64,000 nt of DNA from Crocinitomicaceae bacterium. Lineage in GTDB: Bacteria; Bacteroidota; Bacteroidia; Flavobacteriales_D; Crocinitomicaceae. The stretch lies in assembly GCA_030833845.1 (NCBI GenBank), contig JAURGK010000002.1:62001-126000 (forward strand), given 5' to 3'. Under the pieces are notes generated by a model that had not been told where the DNA came from, did not search any database, and saw nothing but the letters and a program-made list of their open reading frames with translations. Each line of letters begins with the position of its first letter. The stretch's first letter is position 1. Below are positions 34,391-43,070 of the stretch, one piece after another. The position numbers and the translations under genes were made by a program.

Positions 34391-34722
34391 GTTGGACACC
34401 CATTCAAACGGCCGCAGAATGGTCACAAATATTAGCAGCTTCACATCAGATGCCGCAGATAATTTTCAAGCACAGCACGCGTTGTTCTATTTCTTCAATG
34501 GTGTTGAACCGCTTTGAATCTAGCGACTTATTTGTGCAAAATTTATGTCCTTGCCATTACCTCGACTTGATTGCCTTTCGTGAGCTCTCAAATTTGATAG
34601 CACAACAAACTGGCGTTGCTCATGAGTCACCGCAGTGCATTGTGCTTGTAGATGGCAAATCGATCTATGCAGAAAGCCATGGTTCTATAGATGCCAAATC
34701 AATACAATTAATGCTTAATTGA
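34387..34722 (+). CDS. ytxJ: Bacillithiol system redox-active protein YtxJ
   Basis: 111 residues with a thioredoxin-like fold and the YtxJ-type active-site segment FKHSTRCSISSM (single Cys after a His-Ser-Thr-Arg). YtxJ is regarded as a monothiol bacilliredoxin that removes bacillithiol from proteins. Its presence implies the organism uses bacillithiol, as many Bacteroidota do. It is translationally coupled to pheS by a 4-bp overlap and followed 1 bp later by the glutaminyl cyclase gene. Confidence 0.88.
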   Translation: MSWTPIQTAAEWSQILAASHQMPQIIFKHSTRCSISSMVLNRFESSDLFVQNLCPCHYLDLIAFRELSNLIAQQTGVAHESPQCIVLVDGKSIYAESHGSIDAKSIQLMLN

Positions 34723-34723
34723 A

Positions 34724-35800
34724 ATGAAAAAAATATTAATCTGGGTTCTTGTATTGGGTTTGTTGGCTGGTTTGATCGCTCCTTTTTTAAGTACGCAAGA
34801 AGCTCAATATGATCCTGCAACTTTTGGTTTCAATGAGAACCTTGCAGTAGTATCGGGTCAGGTGGTGAAAATTCCTCTTGAAATTGAAGAACACAGTACA
34901 GCCTTGACGCTTTCTATTGCAGATTCGGTAGTTTTAAAAATAGCCAATCCGAAAAAGAAAGAGGTTTACTTACTCGATACAAAAAAAATGAAATTAGGTG
35001 CCTACTTACTAGAATTGAAGGTAACTGATGCCAATCACAACCGATTTTCGACACAAAGAAATTTGCGCATCCTCTCGGCGGTGAAGCCCCAAAGATGGAC
35101 CCTCAAACTAGGCACTTCTTATGTACACGACACTAAAAACTATACCCAAGGACTTTGTTTTTACAATGATCAATTATATGAATCTACCGGAGACCCAAAT
35201 CAGGATGGAAGTTCTATGGTTGCCAAGATTGATATTGAGACTGGTGCGCCTATTCAATCGAATGGACTAACGTTTAAAAAACAATTAGATGCCACAAAAT
35301 TCGGCGAGGGGATTGCCATTCTAAATGGTCAAATTTTTCAGCTTACTTGGAAAAACCAGCAGTGCTTTGTTTATGACCTTGAGACCTTTGAACTAAAAAA
35401 TGAATTTGCTTACAGCGGTGAAGGTTGGGGCATTTGCTCAGACGGCAAACATTTAATCATGTCTGACGGCACTGAGCGCCTTACTGTTAGAGATCCAAAA
35501 AGTTTTCAAGCGTTGCGCACTATTGAGGTATATACCGACCAAGGACCCTTGCCTCAGCTCAACGAACTTGAATATATTGACGGACTCATTTACGCCAATA
35601 TTTACACCACAAACTTTGTGGCGGTTATTGACCCTCAAAACGGGAGTGTCTTGGCCTTAATTGATGCATCTAACTTGGTAGCTGCTGCCAAAGGAACTGG
35701 GGAAGTGCTCAATGGTATTGCGCACAATCCTAAAAATGGAAAATTATATATGACTGGCAAATATTGGCCAAAACTGGTCGAAGTCAGTATTATCAAATGA
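34724..35800 (+). CDS. Glutaminyl-peptide cyclotransferase
   Basis: 358 residues. An N-terminal membrane or signal segment (about 4-23) is followed by an extra beta-rich region (about 25-115), then a five-bladed propeller-type glutaminyl cyclase domain marked by YTQGLCFYNDQLYESTG. It converts N-terminal glutamine of proteins to pyroglutamate in the periplasm. The plant/bacterial type of this enzyme is common in Bacteroidota, where signal peptide cleavage of T9SS cargo often exposes Gln; several secreted proteins in this window have predicted mature ends starting at Gln. Its stop overlaps the LOG gene start. Confidence 0.9.
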   Translation: MKKILIWVLVLGLLAGLIAPFLSTQEAQYDPATFGFNENLAVVSGQVVKIPLEIEEHSTALTLSIADSVVLKIANPKKKEVYLLDTKKMKLGAYLLELKVTDANHNRFSTQRNLRILSAVKPQRWTLKLGTSYVHDTKNYTQGLCFYNDQLYESTGDPNQDGSSMVAKIDIETGAPIQSNGLTFKKQLDATKFGEGIAILNGQIFQLTWKNQQCFVYDLETFELKNEFAYSGEGWGICSDGKHLIMSDGTERLTVRDPKSFQALRTIEVYTDQGPLPQLNELEYIDGLIYANIYTTNFVAVIDPQNGSVLALIDASNLVAAAKGTGEVLNGIAHNPKNGKLYMTGKYWPKLVEVSIIK

Positions 35801-36486
35801 TGAATATGGAAAATCAGCGCAAAGATTGGTCTGAGATCAAGAGCAATGACAGTTGGTCTATTTTTAAAATTATGGCTGAATTTGTCGAAGCTTATGATAA
35901 AATGGCCAAAGCAGGGCCTTGTGTTGCTGTATTTGGTTCGGCTAGAACCAAGTCTGACCACCCACATTATCTTCAGGCTGTAGAAATTGGCGAAAAATTA
36001 GCTCGTGCAGGCTACGGAGTAATCACAGGTGGAGGCCCGGGCATCATGGAGGCAGGAAACAAAGGCGCCAAGCAGGGAGGAGGCGTATCTGTAGGATTGA
36101 ATATTGATTTGCCTTTTGAACAATTCCACAATCAATACATTGATCGAGACCATTACCTAGAGTTCGACTATTTTTTTGTTCGAAAGGTCGTTTTTGTTAA
36201 ATACTCTCAAGCGTTTGTGATATTGCCGGGTGGTTTTGGCACCCTGGACGAGCTTTTTGAAGCCATGACGCTAGTTCAAACAAAAAAAATAGCGCGCAGG
36301 CCCATCGTTTTGTTGGGTAAAGCCTTTTGGTCTGGTATATTCGATTGGGTTGTTGAAACACAACTCAAAGAGGCCTACATTTCAGAAGCGGATTTGTCCT
36401 TGTTTAAAATAACTGATTCTACGGACGAAGCTCTTCAGTTCATTGAAGACTTCTTTAGTTCTCATGCCCTTTCTCCAAATTTCTAA
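35797..36486 (+). CDS. LOG family protein (TIGR00730-type)
   Basis: 229 residues from ATG 35797, which overlaps the upstream stop as ATGA; ATGs at 35800 and 35806 are alternatives. A frame extending to a TTG at 35764 lies inside the upstream gene. Both LOG motifs are intact: GGGPGIMEA and PGGFGTLDELFEA. LOG proteins release cytokinin-type nucleobases from nucleotide monophosphates in some organisms and act as AMP or pyrimidine/purine nucleotide phosphoribohydrolases in others; the bacterial substrate here is unknown. It is cytoplasmic and part of the pheS-rluA gene run. Confidence 0.9.
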   Translation: MMNMENQRKDWSEIKSNDSWSIFKIMAEFVEAYDKMAKAGPCVAVFGSARTKSDHPHYLQAVEIGEKLARAGYGVITGGGPGIMEAGNKGAKQGGGVSVGLNIDLPFEQFHNQYIDRDHYLEFDYFFVRKVVFVKYSQAFVILPGGFGTLDELFEAMTLVQTKKIARRPIVLLGKAFWSGIFDWVVETQLKEAYISEADLSLFKITDSTDEALQFIEDFFSSHALSPNF

Positions 36487-36516
36487 GCATATTTGTACTA
36501 CACTTAAGTATCAACC

Positions 36517-37338
36517 ATGTTGAACAAAATCAAAAATATACTTCGTTTAATGCTCGCCTTTGTGAAGACCAAGCACTTTTGGAAGCATTTTGGATTGGTG
36601 ATATTGTTTTATTTGGTAATGGTGCTAGCTACGATTCTTTATCTTGATTTTGCAACCAATCACGGTCAGAAGATTGCAGTTCCAAATTTGGTTGGGATGT
36701 CCGCATCAAAAGCCAAACAGCGTATTGAAGAATTAGATTTGACCTATCAAATTTTAGATAGCATCTATGATCCAAAACTTCCTGAAGGTACAGTAGTTGA
36801 ACAATTGGTCGAACCAACCTCACTTTCTCAGGTCTATGTAAAATCAGGCAGGTCTATAGGGCTAAGGCTTTCCAAAAAAAGCCAATTGGTAGAAATGCCT
36901 AGCTTAATGCACAAGCAGGTGCAGTTTGCCCAAAGCATTCTAGAGCAGCGAGGTTTGCGTTATATGATTCAATATAAACCTTCAGCCGAAGCCAATGGTT
37001 CGGTTCTTGATCAGCGCTATAATGGCAGAAGAATTAAAGAAGGGGAGCGCATTCCAATCGGAGCGGTGGTAATATTAATTGTGGGCCAAAATGATGAGGC
37101 TGAGCCTATTGCCTTGCCTAACCTGCTTGGCCTTACCATGAGTGAAGCCAAACAAATTTTCGATACCTTAGGTGTTGGTGGTTATACCTTTATATGCCCA
37201 GATTGCCTCACGAGCCAAGATTCAGCAGGGGCATTAATTTTTTCACAATCTCCAGAATATATTGAAGGAACTACCGTTTTTAAATCAACACAGTTCATAC
37301 TCTCCATGCAAAAAGGAGGAGGAGGTCAAAACCCTTAA
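36517..37338 (+). CDS. PASTA domain protein with membrane anchor
   Basis: 273 residues. One membrane segment (about 24-46) near the N-terminus is followed by three PASTA-type domains at about 53-115, 120-185 and 193-262 (for example VPNLVGMSASKAKQRIEEL). There is no kinase or penicillin-binding domain. PASTA domains bind peptidoglycan fragments, so this is likely a periplasm-facing wall-sensing or structural protein. The C-terminus ends in a Gly-rich tail encoded by an AGGAGGAGGAGG run just before the next gene. The gap to LOG is 30 bp and carries a one-mismatch -7 box. Confidence 0.9.
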   Translation: MLNKIKNILRLMLAFVKTKHFWKHFGLVILFYLVMVLATILYLDFATNHGQKIAVPNLVGMSASKAKQRIEELDLTYQILDSIYDPKLPEGTVVEQLVEPTSLSQVYVKSGRSIGLRLSKKSQLVEMPSLMHKQVQFAQSILEQRGLRYMIQYKPSAEANGSVLDQRYNGRRIKEGERIPIGAVVILIVGQNDEAEPIALPNLLGLTMSEAKQIFDTLGVGGYTFICPDCLTSQDSAGALIFSQSPEYIEGTTVFKSTQFILSMQKGGGGQNP

Positions 37339-37341
37339 CCC

Positions 37342-39564
37342 ATGATGCGCACCTTATTTTTTATAATATTTTGTTCGATATTTCAATTTTCTTGGGCTCA
37401 GGGCATTGAAATGGGCCCCGTAATGCGCAACTACTCCCTGGGTAATTCAGCGCAAAAATTAAAATCGGGCACAGCATCCATTGACAGTACTTTTTATTAC
37501 ACTTCCGATACACTTAATTTGCCTTTTTTTGACGAGTTTTCTACCGATAAGTTTCAAAAATACACAGCCCAATTCAATGATCCAGGAGTGAGTTCTGCGG
37601 TATTTTATCAATTGCTAGATCCGAACACCTTACAAGCCTTAGATCCAGTTTTCACTTATACAGATCAAGCAACCTTTCGTCGCATCTTTGATATCAATAC
37701 AAATACTTATTTTGATTCAACCTTTGCAACCACATCTGTTAAAGTAGCTGATTTTTCGGCCTATCCACTGAGCTATCAAACCTTAAATCTTTACCCGCCC
37801 TATTACATTTATGATACCATTGGCATTCCGGATTTACCCGATACTGTTTGGGTCCAAAACCCGAGTTTTTATCAAGATTCTGTGCGTATTTTCTTTTCAA
37901 CACTCAACGATCCAGCTTCGCTTTGGCTCGATGATGATGCCTATTTAAACCGGCGCTTTGGCGTTTTGCCGCGTTCATTAGGAGTAGTTACTTTTGATGG
38001 TCTTAATTCCAAGGGGTATCCATATGCCATAGGCACTACGCTCACCAATACTGCCGATTATTTGCACTCCAAGCCTTTGGATTTAGCCGTATACAATGCT
38101 TCAGATTCCTTGTATTTTTCCTTTTTAGTTCAGTGCGAAGGATTTGGTGACACACCAGAACCAACAGACTCATTGCGTTTGGAATTTTATGCCAAAGATT
38201 TAGATCAGTGGCAACAAGTCTGGTCTATAGGCGGCGATACCACAAGTCCTTTTAAAGTGGTGCATATCCCTATTACGGCTGCCAAGTATTTCAAAAGAGG
38301 CTTTCAATTCCGCTTTAGCAATTATGGAGCCCTTTCCGGGGCACTTGATCATTTTCATATCGATTATGTACATCTCAGAGCCCAATCTAACTTTGCAGAT
38401 ACACTGTTCAAAGATTTTGCCTGGGTATACCCCATCAACACCTTATTGCAAGATTACACGGCAGTGCCATGGGATCATTATAAAAACTCACCTAAGCCGT
38501 TTTGCGATGATTTCTCTATTACAATCCACAACGGCAGCCCTAGCCCTGAGAACAATCAGATTGCTGCCCAATTCACGATAAATCAAGGCGGGACGCTCCA
38601 AAATCAATTCTCTATTGCCGGCAGTCTCTTGTCTAATGGTGATTTGAATTACCAGCCCAATACAACCTACACCTCCTTTCACAACCTGAGCAGTCTTGGT
38701 TCCTTTGATACGAGTGCTGGCGCAAACCAACAAGTGTTTTTAGTTACAGGGCAAGTGAGTGCCCAATTTCCTAATCTTGATATCAACGATACCACTAGCT
38801 TCTACCAATCTTTCTATAATTTCTACAGCTACGATGACGGCAGTGCAGAAGCTGCTTTTGGCCCAACAGGAGTGCAGTCAAGGTTGGCCGTAGAATTCAA
38901 TGCTTATGAGCCTGATTCCTTGGTCGGGGTGGCCTTTCATTTTGTGCCTTCAGTGACTGATGTGTCCAATAAACTTTTTTTACTAAGTGTTTGGTCAAAT
39001 CTAAACGGGCATCCAGGAGTTTTACTTTACGAAGACGAAGTATTTTTCCCAAGAACTCCCCAATATGCAGATGACAGAGGCATCTTCATTCCATACTATT
39101 TTACCGATACTCAGAAAGTGAGTGTTCCAACTTCCTTCTTTGTCGGTTGGCGCCAGTTGGATGCCGAACGATTAAATCTAGGACTAGACCGCAACATTGA
39201 TCAATCGGATAAAATACAATACAGTGTAGATGGTGGCTTTACGTGGTATACCAGTCCATATGCAGGGTCTGCGATGCTTCATCCAATATTTTCCACTGCC
39301 TTAGATCCTAGTCTTGGTCTTTACTCATCCATAGATAAACCCTTGGTTTGGTCAGTGTATCCGAATCCGGCCTCTGGTTTGTTGCATGTCAATATGCCCG
39401 CATCTATGATGGGTAGCCGCATCGAACTGCGTGATCTATTTGGCAAGCTATGTGTCGAGCAGACTGATCCAATTTTTGATGTGTCAAGCTTGCCAAATGG
39501 AGTATATTATCTGCAATGCCCAAATACCAATCTTCAGGTCATTAAATTAGTTATCAATCACTAA
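37342..39564 (+). CDS. Large secreted protein with T9SS type A sorting domain
   Basis: 740 residues with a signal peptide (about 1-20, ending FSWAQG). The body is beta-rich with no catalytic motif I recognise; a segment around 280-350 (SLYFSFLVQCEGFGDTPEP and following) resembles a concanavalin or MAM-like domain often seen in Bacteroidota T9SS proteins. The final 75 residues form a type A sorting domain: VYPNPASGLLHV, then ELRDLFGK, then LPNGVYYLQC and a basic tail. Homologues commonly sit beside the PASTA and RluA genes, as here. Its stop overlaps the RluA-type start by 1 bp (TAATG). Confidence 0.85.
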   Translation: MMRTLFFIIFCSIFQFSWAQGIEMGPVMRNYSLGNSAQKLKSGTASIDSTFYYTSDTLNLPFFDEFSTDKFQKYTAQFNDPGVSSAVFYQLLDPNTLQALDPVFTYTDQATFRRIFDINTNTYFDSTFATTSVKVADFSAYPLSYQTLNLYPPYYIYDTIGIPDLPDTVWVQNPSFYQDSVRIFFSTLNDPASLWLDDDAYLNRRFGVLPRSLGVVTFDGLNSKGYPYAIGTTLTNTADYLHSKPLDLAVYNASDSLYFSFLVQCEGFGDTPEPTDSLRLEFYAKDLDQWQQVWSIGGDTTSPFKVVHIPITAAKYFKRGFQFRFSNYGALSGALDHFHIDYVHLRAQSNFADTLFKDFAWVYPINTLLQDYTAVPWDHYKNSPKPFCDDFSITIHNGSPSPENNQIAAQFTINQGGTLQNQFSIAGSLLSNGDLNYQPNTTYTSFHNLSSLGSFDTSAGANQQVFLVTGQVSAQFPNLDINDTTSFYQSFYNFYSYDDGSAEAAFGPTGVQSRLAVEFNAYEPDSLVGVAFHFVPSVTDVSNKLFLLSVWSNLNGHPGVLLYEDEVFFPRTPQYADDRGIFIPYYFTDTQKVSVPTSFFVGWRQLDAERLNLGLDRNIDQSDKIQYSVDGGFTWYTSPYAGSAMLHPIFSTALDPSLGLYSSIDKPLVWSVYPNPASGLLHVNMPASMMGSRIELRDLFGKLCVEQTDPIFDVSSLPNGVYYLQCPNTNLQVIKLVINH

Positions 39565-40601
39565 TGATCCACAATCAAGATATTGAGCAAGAAGCCGAAG
39601 AGGCAGATTTATTTGAACATTATCGATTCAAAGCTGACGCAGGCCAGGAGGTAGTGCGTATAGATAAGTTTTTAATGGATCGCATGGCTGATACCTCTAG
39701 AAATAAAATTCAGGTTGCGGCAAAAAATGGCAACATTCATGTCAATGGTCAGGCGGTAAAGCAGAACTATCGGGTAAAGCCTGGCGATGAGATCGCCATT
39801 GTATTGCCATATCCAGTGCGTGAAATAGAACTCATCGCTCAAAATATTCCCATTGAAGTTGCCTACGAAGACAACGAATTATTGGTCGTCAACAAGCCTG
39901 CCAATATGGTGGTACACCCGGGCTACGGCAACTATTCTGGAACGCTCGTGAATGCTTTGGTTTATCATTTTGATCAATTACCTACGCGGCCCAAGGATTA
40001 TTTTGGCAGGCCAGGTCTTGTTCACCGAATCGATAAACATACCACTGGACTACTTGTCATTGCCAAAACTGAACAAGCGCTCAACGACCTTGCCAAACAG
40101 TTTTTTGAACGAACCACCCAAAGGCATTACTACGCTTTGGTTTGGGGAGATATCAGCGAAGATGGCACCATTACGGGTCATATAGGCCGCTCACTAAAAA
40201 ACCGCAAAGTAATGACGGTATTTCCGGATGGCGAGTATGGGAAACCTGCCATCACTCATTATAAAGTTTTAGAACGTTTTGGATACGTTACATTAGTGGA
40301 GTGTAAGTTGGAGACGGGCCGTACACATCAAATCAGGGCACACATGCAGTATCTAGGGCACCCCTTGTTCAATGATTTGGAATACGGTGGCAACCGGATC
40401 CTGAAAGGAACCAAAACAACTGCCTATGAGAGGTTCATGGCCAACAATTTTGAATTGCTCCCCGGGCAGGCCCTTCACGCCAAAACATTGGGTTTTGTTC
40501 AACCAATTTCGAAGCAATATTTGGAGTTTGATTCTAAGCTCCCAGAAGGCTTTGAGCGCTTATTGGAGCGTTGGCGCACCTATTGTTCGGATTTTAAATA
40601 A
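39564..40601 (+). CDS. RluA family pseudouridine synthase
   Basis: 345 residues. An S4 RNA-binding domain (about 32-90) precedes the RluA catalytic domain, with HRIDKHTTGLLV carrying the catalytic Asp157, and the later motif ETGRTHQIRAHM. It isomerises uridine to pseudouridine in 23S rRNA; the S4 domain makes an RluD-type role most likely. It overlaps the T9SS gene by 1 bp and is the last gene of the pheS-rluA run. Confidence 0.94.
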   Translation: MIHNQDIEQEAEEADLFEHYRFKADAGQEVVRIDKFLMDRMADTSRNKIQVAAKNGNIHVNGQAVKQNYRVKPGDEIAIVLPYPVREIELIAQNIPIEVAYEDNELLVVNKPANMVVHPGYGNYSGTLVNALVYHFDQLPTRPKDYFGRPGLVHRIDKHTTGLLVIAKTEQALNDLAKQFFERTTQRHYYALVWGDISEDGTITGHIGRSLKNRKVMTVFPDGEYGKPAITHYKVLERFGYVTLVECKLETGRTHQIRAHMQYLGHPLFNDLEYGGNRILKGTKTTAYERFMANNFELLPGQALHAKTLGFVQPISKQYLEFDSKLPEGFERLLERWRTYCSDFK

Positions 40602-40609
40602 AAATTCTC

Positions 40610-40617
40610 TATTTTTG
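40610..40617 (+). promoter_or_regulatory. -7 promoter box for the PorE-like gene
   Basis: TATTTTTG, perfect TAnnTTTG, lies 37 nt before the ATG at 40655, giving a leader of roughly 30 nt. Confidence 0.6.
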
Positions 40618-40654
40618 CTTTCCTTGGTATAGTATCAAGCTTAAACTACGCTTT

Positions 40655-42793
40655 ATGAAACAATTATTCATTGCCGCAATCTTAACCCTTTTCACCGCTG
40701 CAATTGCCCAAGGGCAAACGGCTCCAGACCCAAAATTTGTGCGTCAAGCAAATGAAGTATTTAGATCCGGCAATTATTTTGAAGCCATCAATATCTGTCA
40801 AGATGCCTATAAAAAATTAGGAGCAAGAGGCTCTTTACGTCAAAAAGGCGATATGGCCTATAAAATTGCTGAATCTTACCGTGCGCTAGAAATTTACGAC
40901 AAAGCAAACGATTGGTATGGCACCTGTATTGAATTGAAATATTTCGATGTGGTTCCAGAAGTTTATTACTACAAAGGCGACATGCTGCGCATGATGAAAG
41001 ATTTCGACAATGCGATTAAAAGCTACCGTGAGTTCAAAAGAATTGCACCTAAATCTCGCACCAAAGAAGCAGATGATGCGATCATGGCCTGTGAGAAATA
41101 CAAAGATTTCGATGATTTTGAAACTTCGCGTTTGATTGTAAAGCCCGAAGTTAAAATCAATACCAAGCAAATGGATATGGCGCCTTCTTTTATGGATAAA
41201 AAGGGAAAGGTGATTGTATTTAGTTCCTCTCGCGATGAAAGTACTGGCGAAAAAAGAGATCCAATTTCAGGCGAAAAATACATGGATTTGTATATTGCTG
41301 AATACGATGTAAACGGCAATCCAACGAATGTAAAGTCTCTTGATACCCGAGGGGTCATCAATACAACACAAAATGAAGGGTCGGCGGTATTTGATGCAAA
41401 ACGCAAGAACATTTATTTCACGCGTTGTCCCAATGCGGAAAAAATGAACTTAGGTTGTGAGATTTGGACTGCAACAATCAGTGGAGAAGATTTCGATGAT
41501 CCTAAAAAAATTACACTAACTGTGTCTGACACCATTTCTGTTGGCCATCCATGTTTATCTCCAGATGATCAAATGCTCATTTTTGCTTCAGACATGAAGC
41601 AGAGCCCTAATGGTGAAAAATCTTTTGGCGGCAGAGATTTGTGGTACGTTACTTTTGACAAGCGTAACAAAGTATGGGATTCAGTACCGCACAACATGGG
41701 TGCGATGTTCAATACCGCTGGTAATGAACTTTTCCCGTCTATGGGCCCTAACGGAAAACTTTACTTTGCCTCCGACGGTCTTCCAGGAATTGGTGGCCTT
41801 GACATTTTTGTTGCCGATAAAGTAGGAGAAGAAAATAAATGGACTGGTGTAAAAAATTTGGGCTACCCATTCAATTCTCAGGGCAATGACTATGGCATGG
41901 CGGATTTTGACGGCAAATCGGGCTTTTTTACCTCTGAGCGCAAAACAACAAGCAACCAAGAGTACACTCCTGAAATTTGGAGTTTTACTACACCTCCAAA
42001 TTTATTTGATTTGCGTGTTGCTGTTTATGAATCTGGTAAAAAATCTAAGAAATTGGCTGGAGCGAAGGTGTATGTTACCGTTTCTGATGGCACAAGCTGG
42101 GAAGGTGTAACAGATTCGAAAGGTAAAATTATTTGGAAAGAACGCCCAGATAAAAAAGGCAGATACATTCTGACAGGTAAAGAATATACCTTAAAAGCCG
42201 AAAAGGAAGGATATTACGAAGATAAAAAAGGCGCTCGTATTTCTACGGTTGGTCTTGATCAAAGTCAGAGTTTTCTCATTGAAATGCCATTGCTACCTGT
42301 AGGTGAAATTCGCACCCCTGAAGTGCGTTACGTATTTGATCAGTGGGTTTTCATTAATGATGCTTCTTGTATGTCACTAGATTCACTCAAATTCCTTGAC
42401 AGTATGCTCAAAGAGTATCCAAATGTAACCATCGACTTGTTCTCACATACCGATGCACGTGGTGGTGATAACCGCAACCAAGTGCTTTCAGAAAATCGTG
42501 CGAAGGCGGTGTATAAGCATTTGGTAGAGAATTGTGGCATTGACCCACGCCGTATTCGTCCGGTTGGTCGTGGCGAAGCTGAGCCGGCAACTTGGGTGGA
42601 TGAAACAGGTAAAACTGTTGTGCTCACCGAAGACTACATCAATCAATTCAAAGCGGATAAAGCAAAATATGAAATGCTCCATACGATCAATCGACGTACT
42701 ACGGCAAAAATTACCAGTACAACTTTTGATCCGAAGACAGCTCCAGTTGCTGATCCTGAATACAGTAAGTTCAAACAACTTCCAAGATTATAA
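40655..42793 (+). CDS. PorE-like OmpA family protein (TPR, propeller, CRD, OmpA)
   Basis: 712 residues with a signal peptide (about 1-20, ending AIAQGQ). Domains in order: TPR-like helices (about 25-130), a PD40/WD40-type beta-propeller (about 165-440, repeats such as ISVGHPCLSPDDQMLIFAS), a carboxypeptidase-regulatory-like domain (about 445-545), and an OmpA peptidoglycan-binding domain (about 560-712, FSHTDARGG and ENRAKAVYKHL). This is the four-domain plan of PorE, a T9SS component that links the machine to peptidoglycan. PorE is a lipoprotein, whereas here no lipobox Cys is visible. Paralogues with this plan are common, so the T9SS role is inferred. A terminator follows. Confidence 0.85.
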   Translation: MKQLFIAAILTLFTAAIAQGQTAPDPKFVRQANEVFRSGNYFEAINICQDAYKKLGARGSLRQKGDMAYKIAESYRALEIYDKANDWYGTCIELKYFDVVPEVYYYKGDMLRMMKDFDNAIKSYREFKRIAPKSRTKEADDAIMACEKYKDFDDFETSRLIVKPEVKINTKQMDMAPSFMDKKGKVIVFSSSRDESTGEKRDPISGEKYMDLYIAEYDVNGNPTNVKSLDTRGVINTTQNEGSAVFDAKRKNIYFTRCPNAEKMNLGCEIWTATISGEDFDDPKKITLTVSDTISVGHPCLSPDDQMLIFASDMKQSPNGEKSFGGRDLWYVTFDKRNKVWDSVPHNMGAMFNTAGNELFPSMGPNGKLYFASDGLPGIGGLDIFVADKVGEENKWTGVKNLGYPFNSQGNDYGMADFDGKSGFFTSERKTTSNQEYTPEIWSFTTPPNLFDLRVAVYESGKKSKKLAGAKVYVTVSDGTSWEGVTDSKGKIIWKERPDKKGRYILTGKEYTLKAEKEGYYEDKKGARISTVGLDQSQSFLIEMPLLPVGEIRTPEVRYVFDQWVFINDASCMSLDSLKFLDSMLKEYPNVTIDLFSHTDARGGDNRNQVLSENRAKAVYKHLVENCGIDPRRIRPVGRGEAEPATWVDETGKTVVLTEDYINQFKADKAKYEMLHTINRRTTAKITSTTFDPKTAPVADPEYSKFKQLPRL

Positions 42794-42796
42794 TTG

Positions 42797-42821
42797 AAAG
42801 GCGTCGCAAGGCGCCTTTTTT
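42797..42821 (+). terminator. Intrinsic terminator between the PorE-like and PspC genes
   Basis: A 7-bp stem (42797-42803 with 42812-42818) closes an 8-nt loop and runs into six T residues (42816-42821). It starts 3 bp after the PorE-like stop and ends 9 nt before the next start codon. Confidence 0.8.
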
Positions 42822-42830
42822 ATTTCGGAC

Positions 42831-43070
42831 ATGAGACGCTTATTACAGAAAATAATATTCTTTTTTGAACTTCAGTCTTTTGGAGTTTGCGAATGGTGGG
42901 CACGTAGATTAGGCATACGAACCAATAAAGTCAGATTGGGCTTCATTTATTTTAGTTTCATTGGTCTTGGATCTCCGGTGCTGTTGTATTTGATCATGGC
43001 ATGGATACTAGAACACAAGCATTATTTTAAATTCAAGTCAAAGCGCAAACAATCTATCTGGGATTTATGA
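42831..43070 (+). CDS. PspC domain protein
   Basis: 79 residues. The segment SFGVCEWWARRLGIRTNKVRL followed by a hydrophobic stretch (about residues 36-60) matches the PspC domain, a small membrane-associated module that in other bacteria takes part in the phage-shock envelope stress response. It is a single-domain version. The start lies 9 nt after a terminator with no -7 box in between, so expression probably depends on read-through from the PorE-like gene. It overlaps the following reductase gene by 4 bp (ATGA). Confidence 0.8.
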   Translation: MRRLLQKIIFFFELQSFGVCEWWARRLGIRTNKVRLGFIYFSFIGLGSPVLLYLIMAWILEHKHYFKFKSKRKQSIWDL

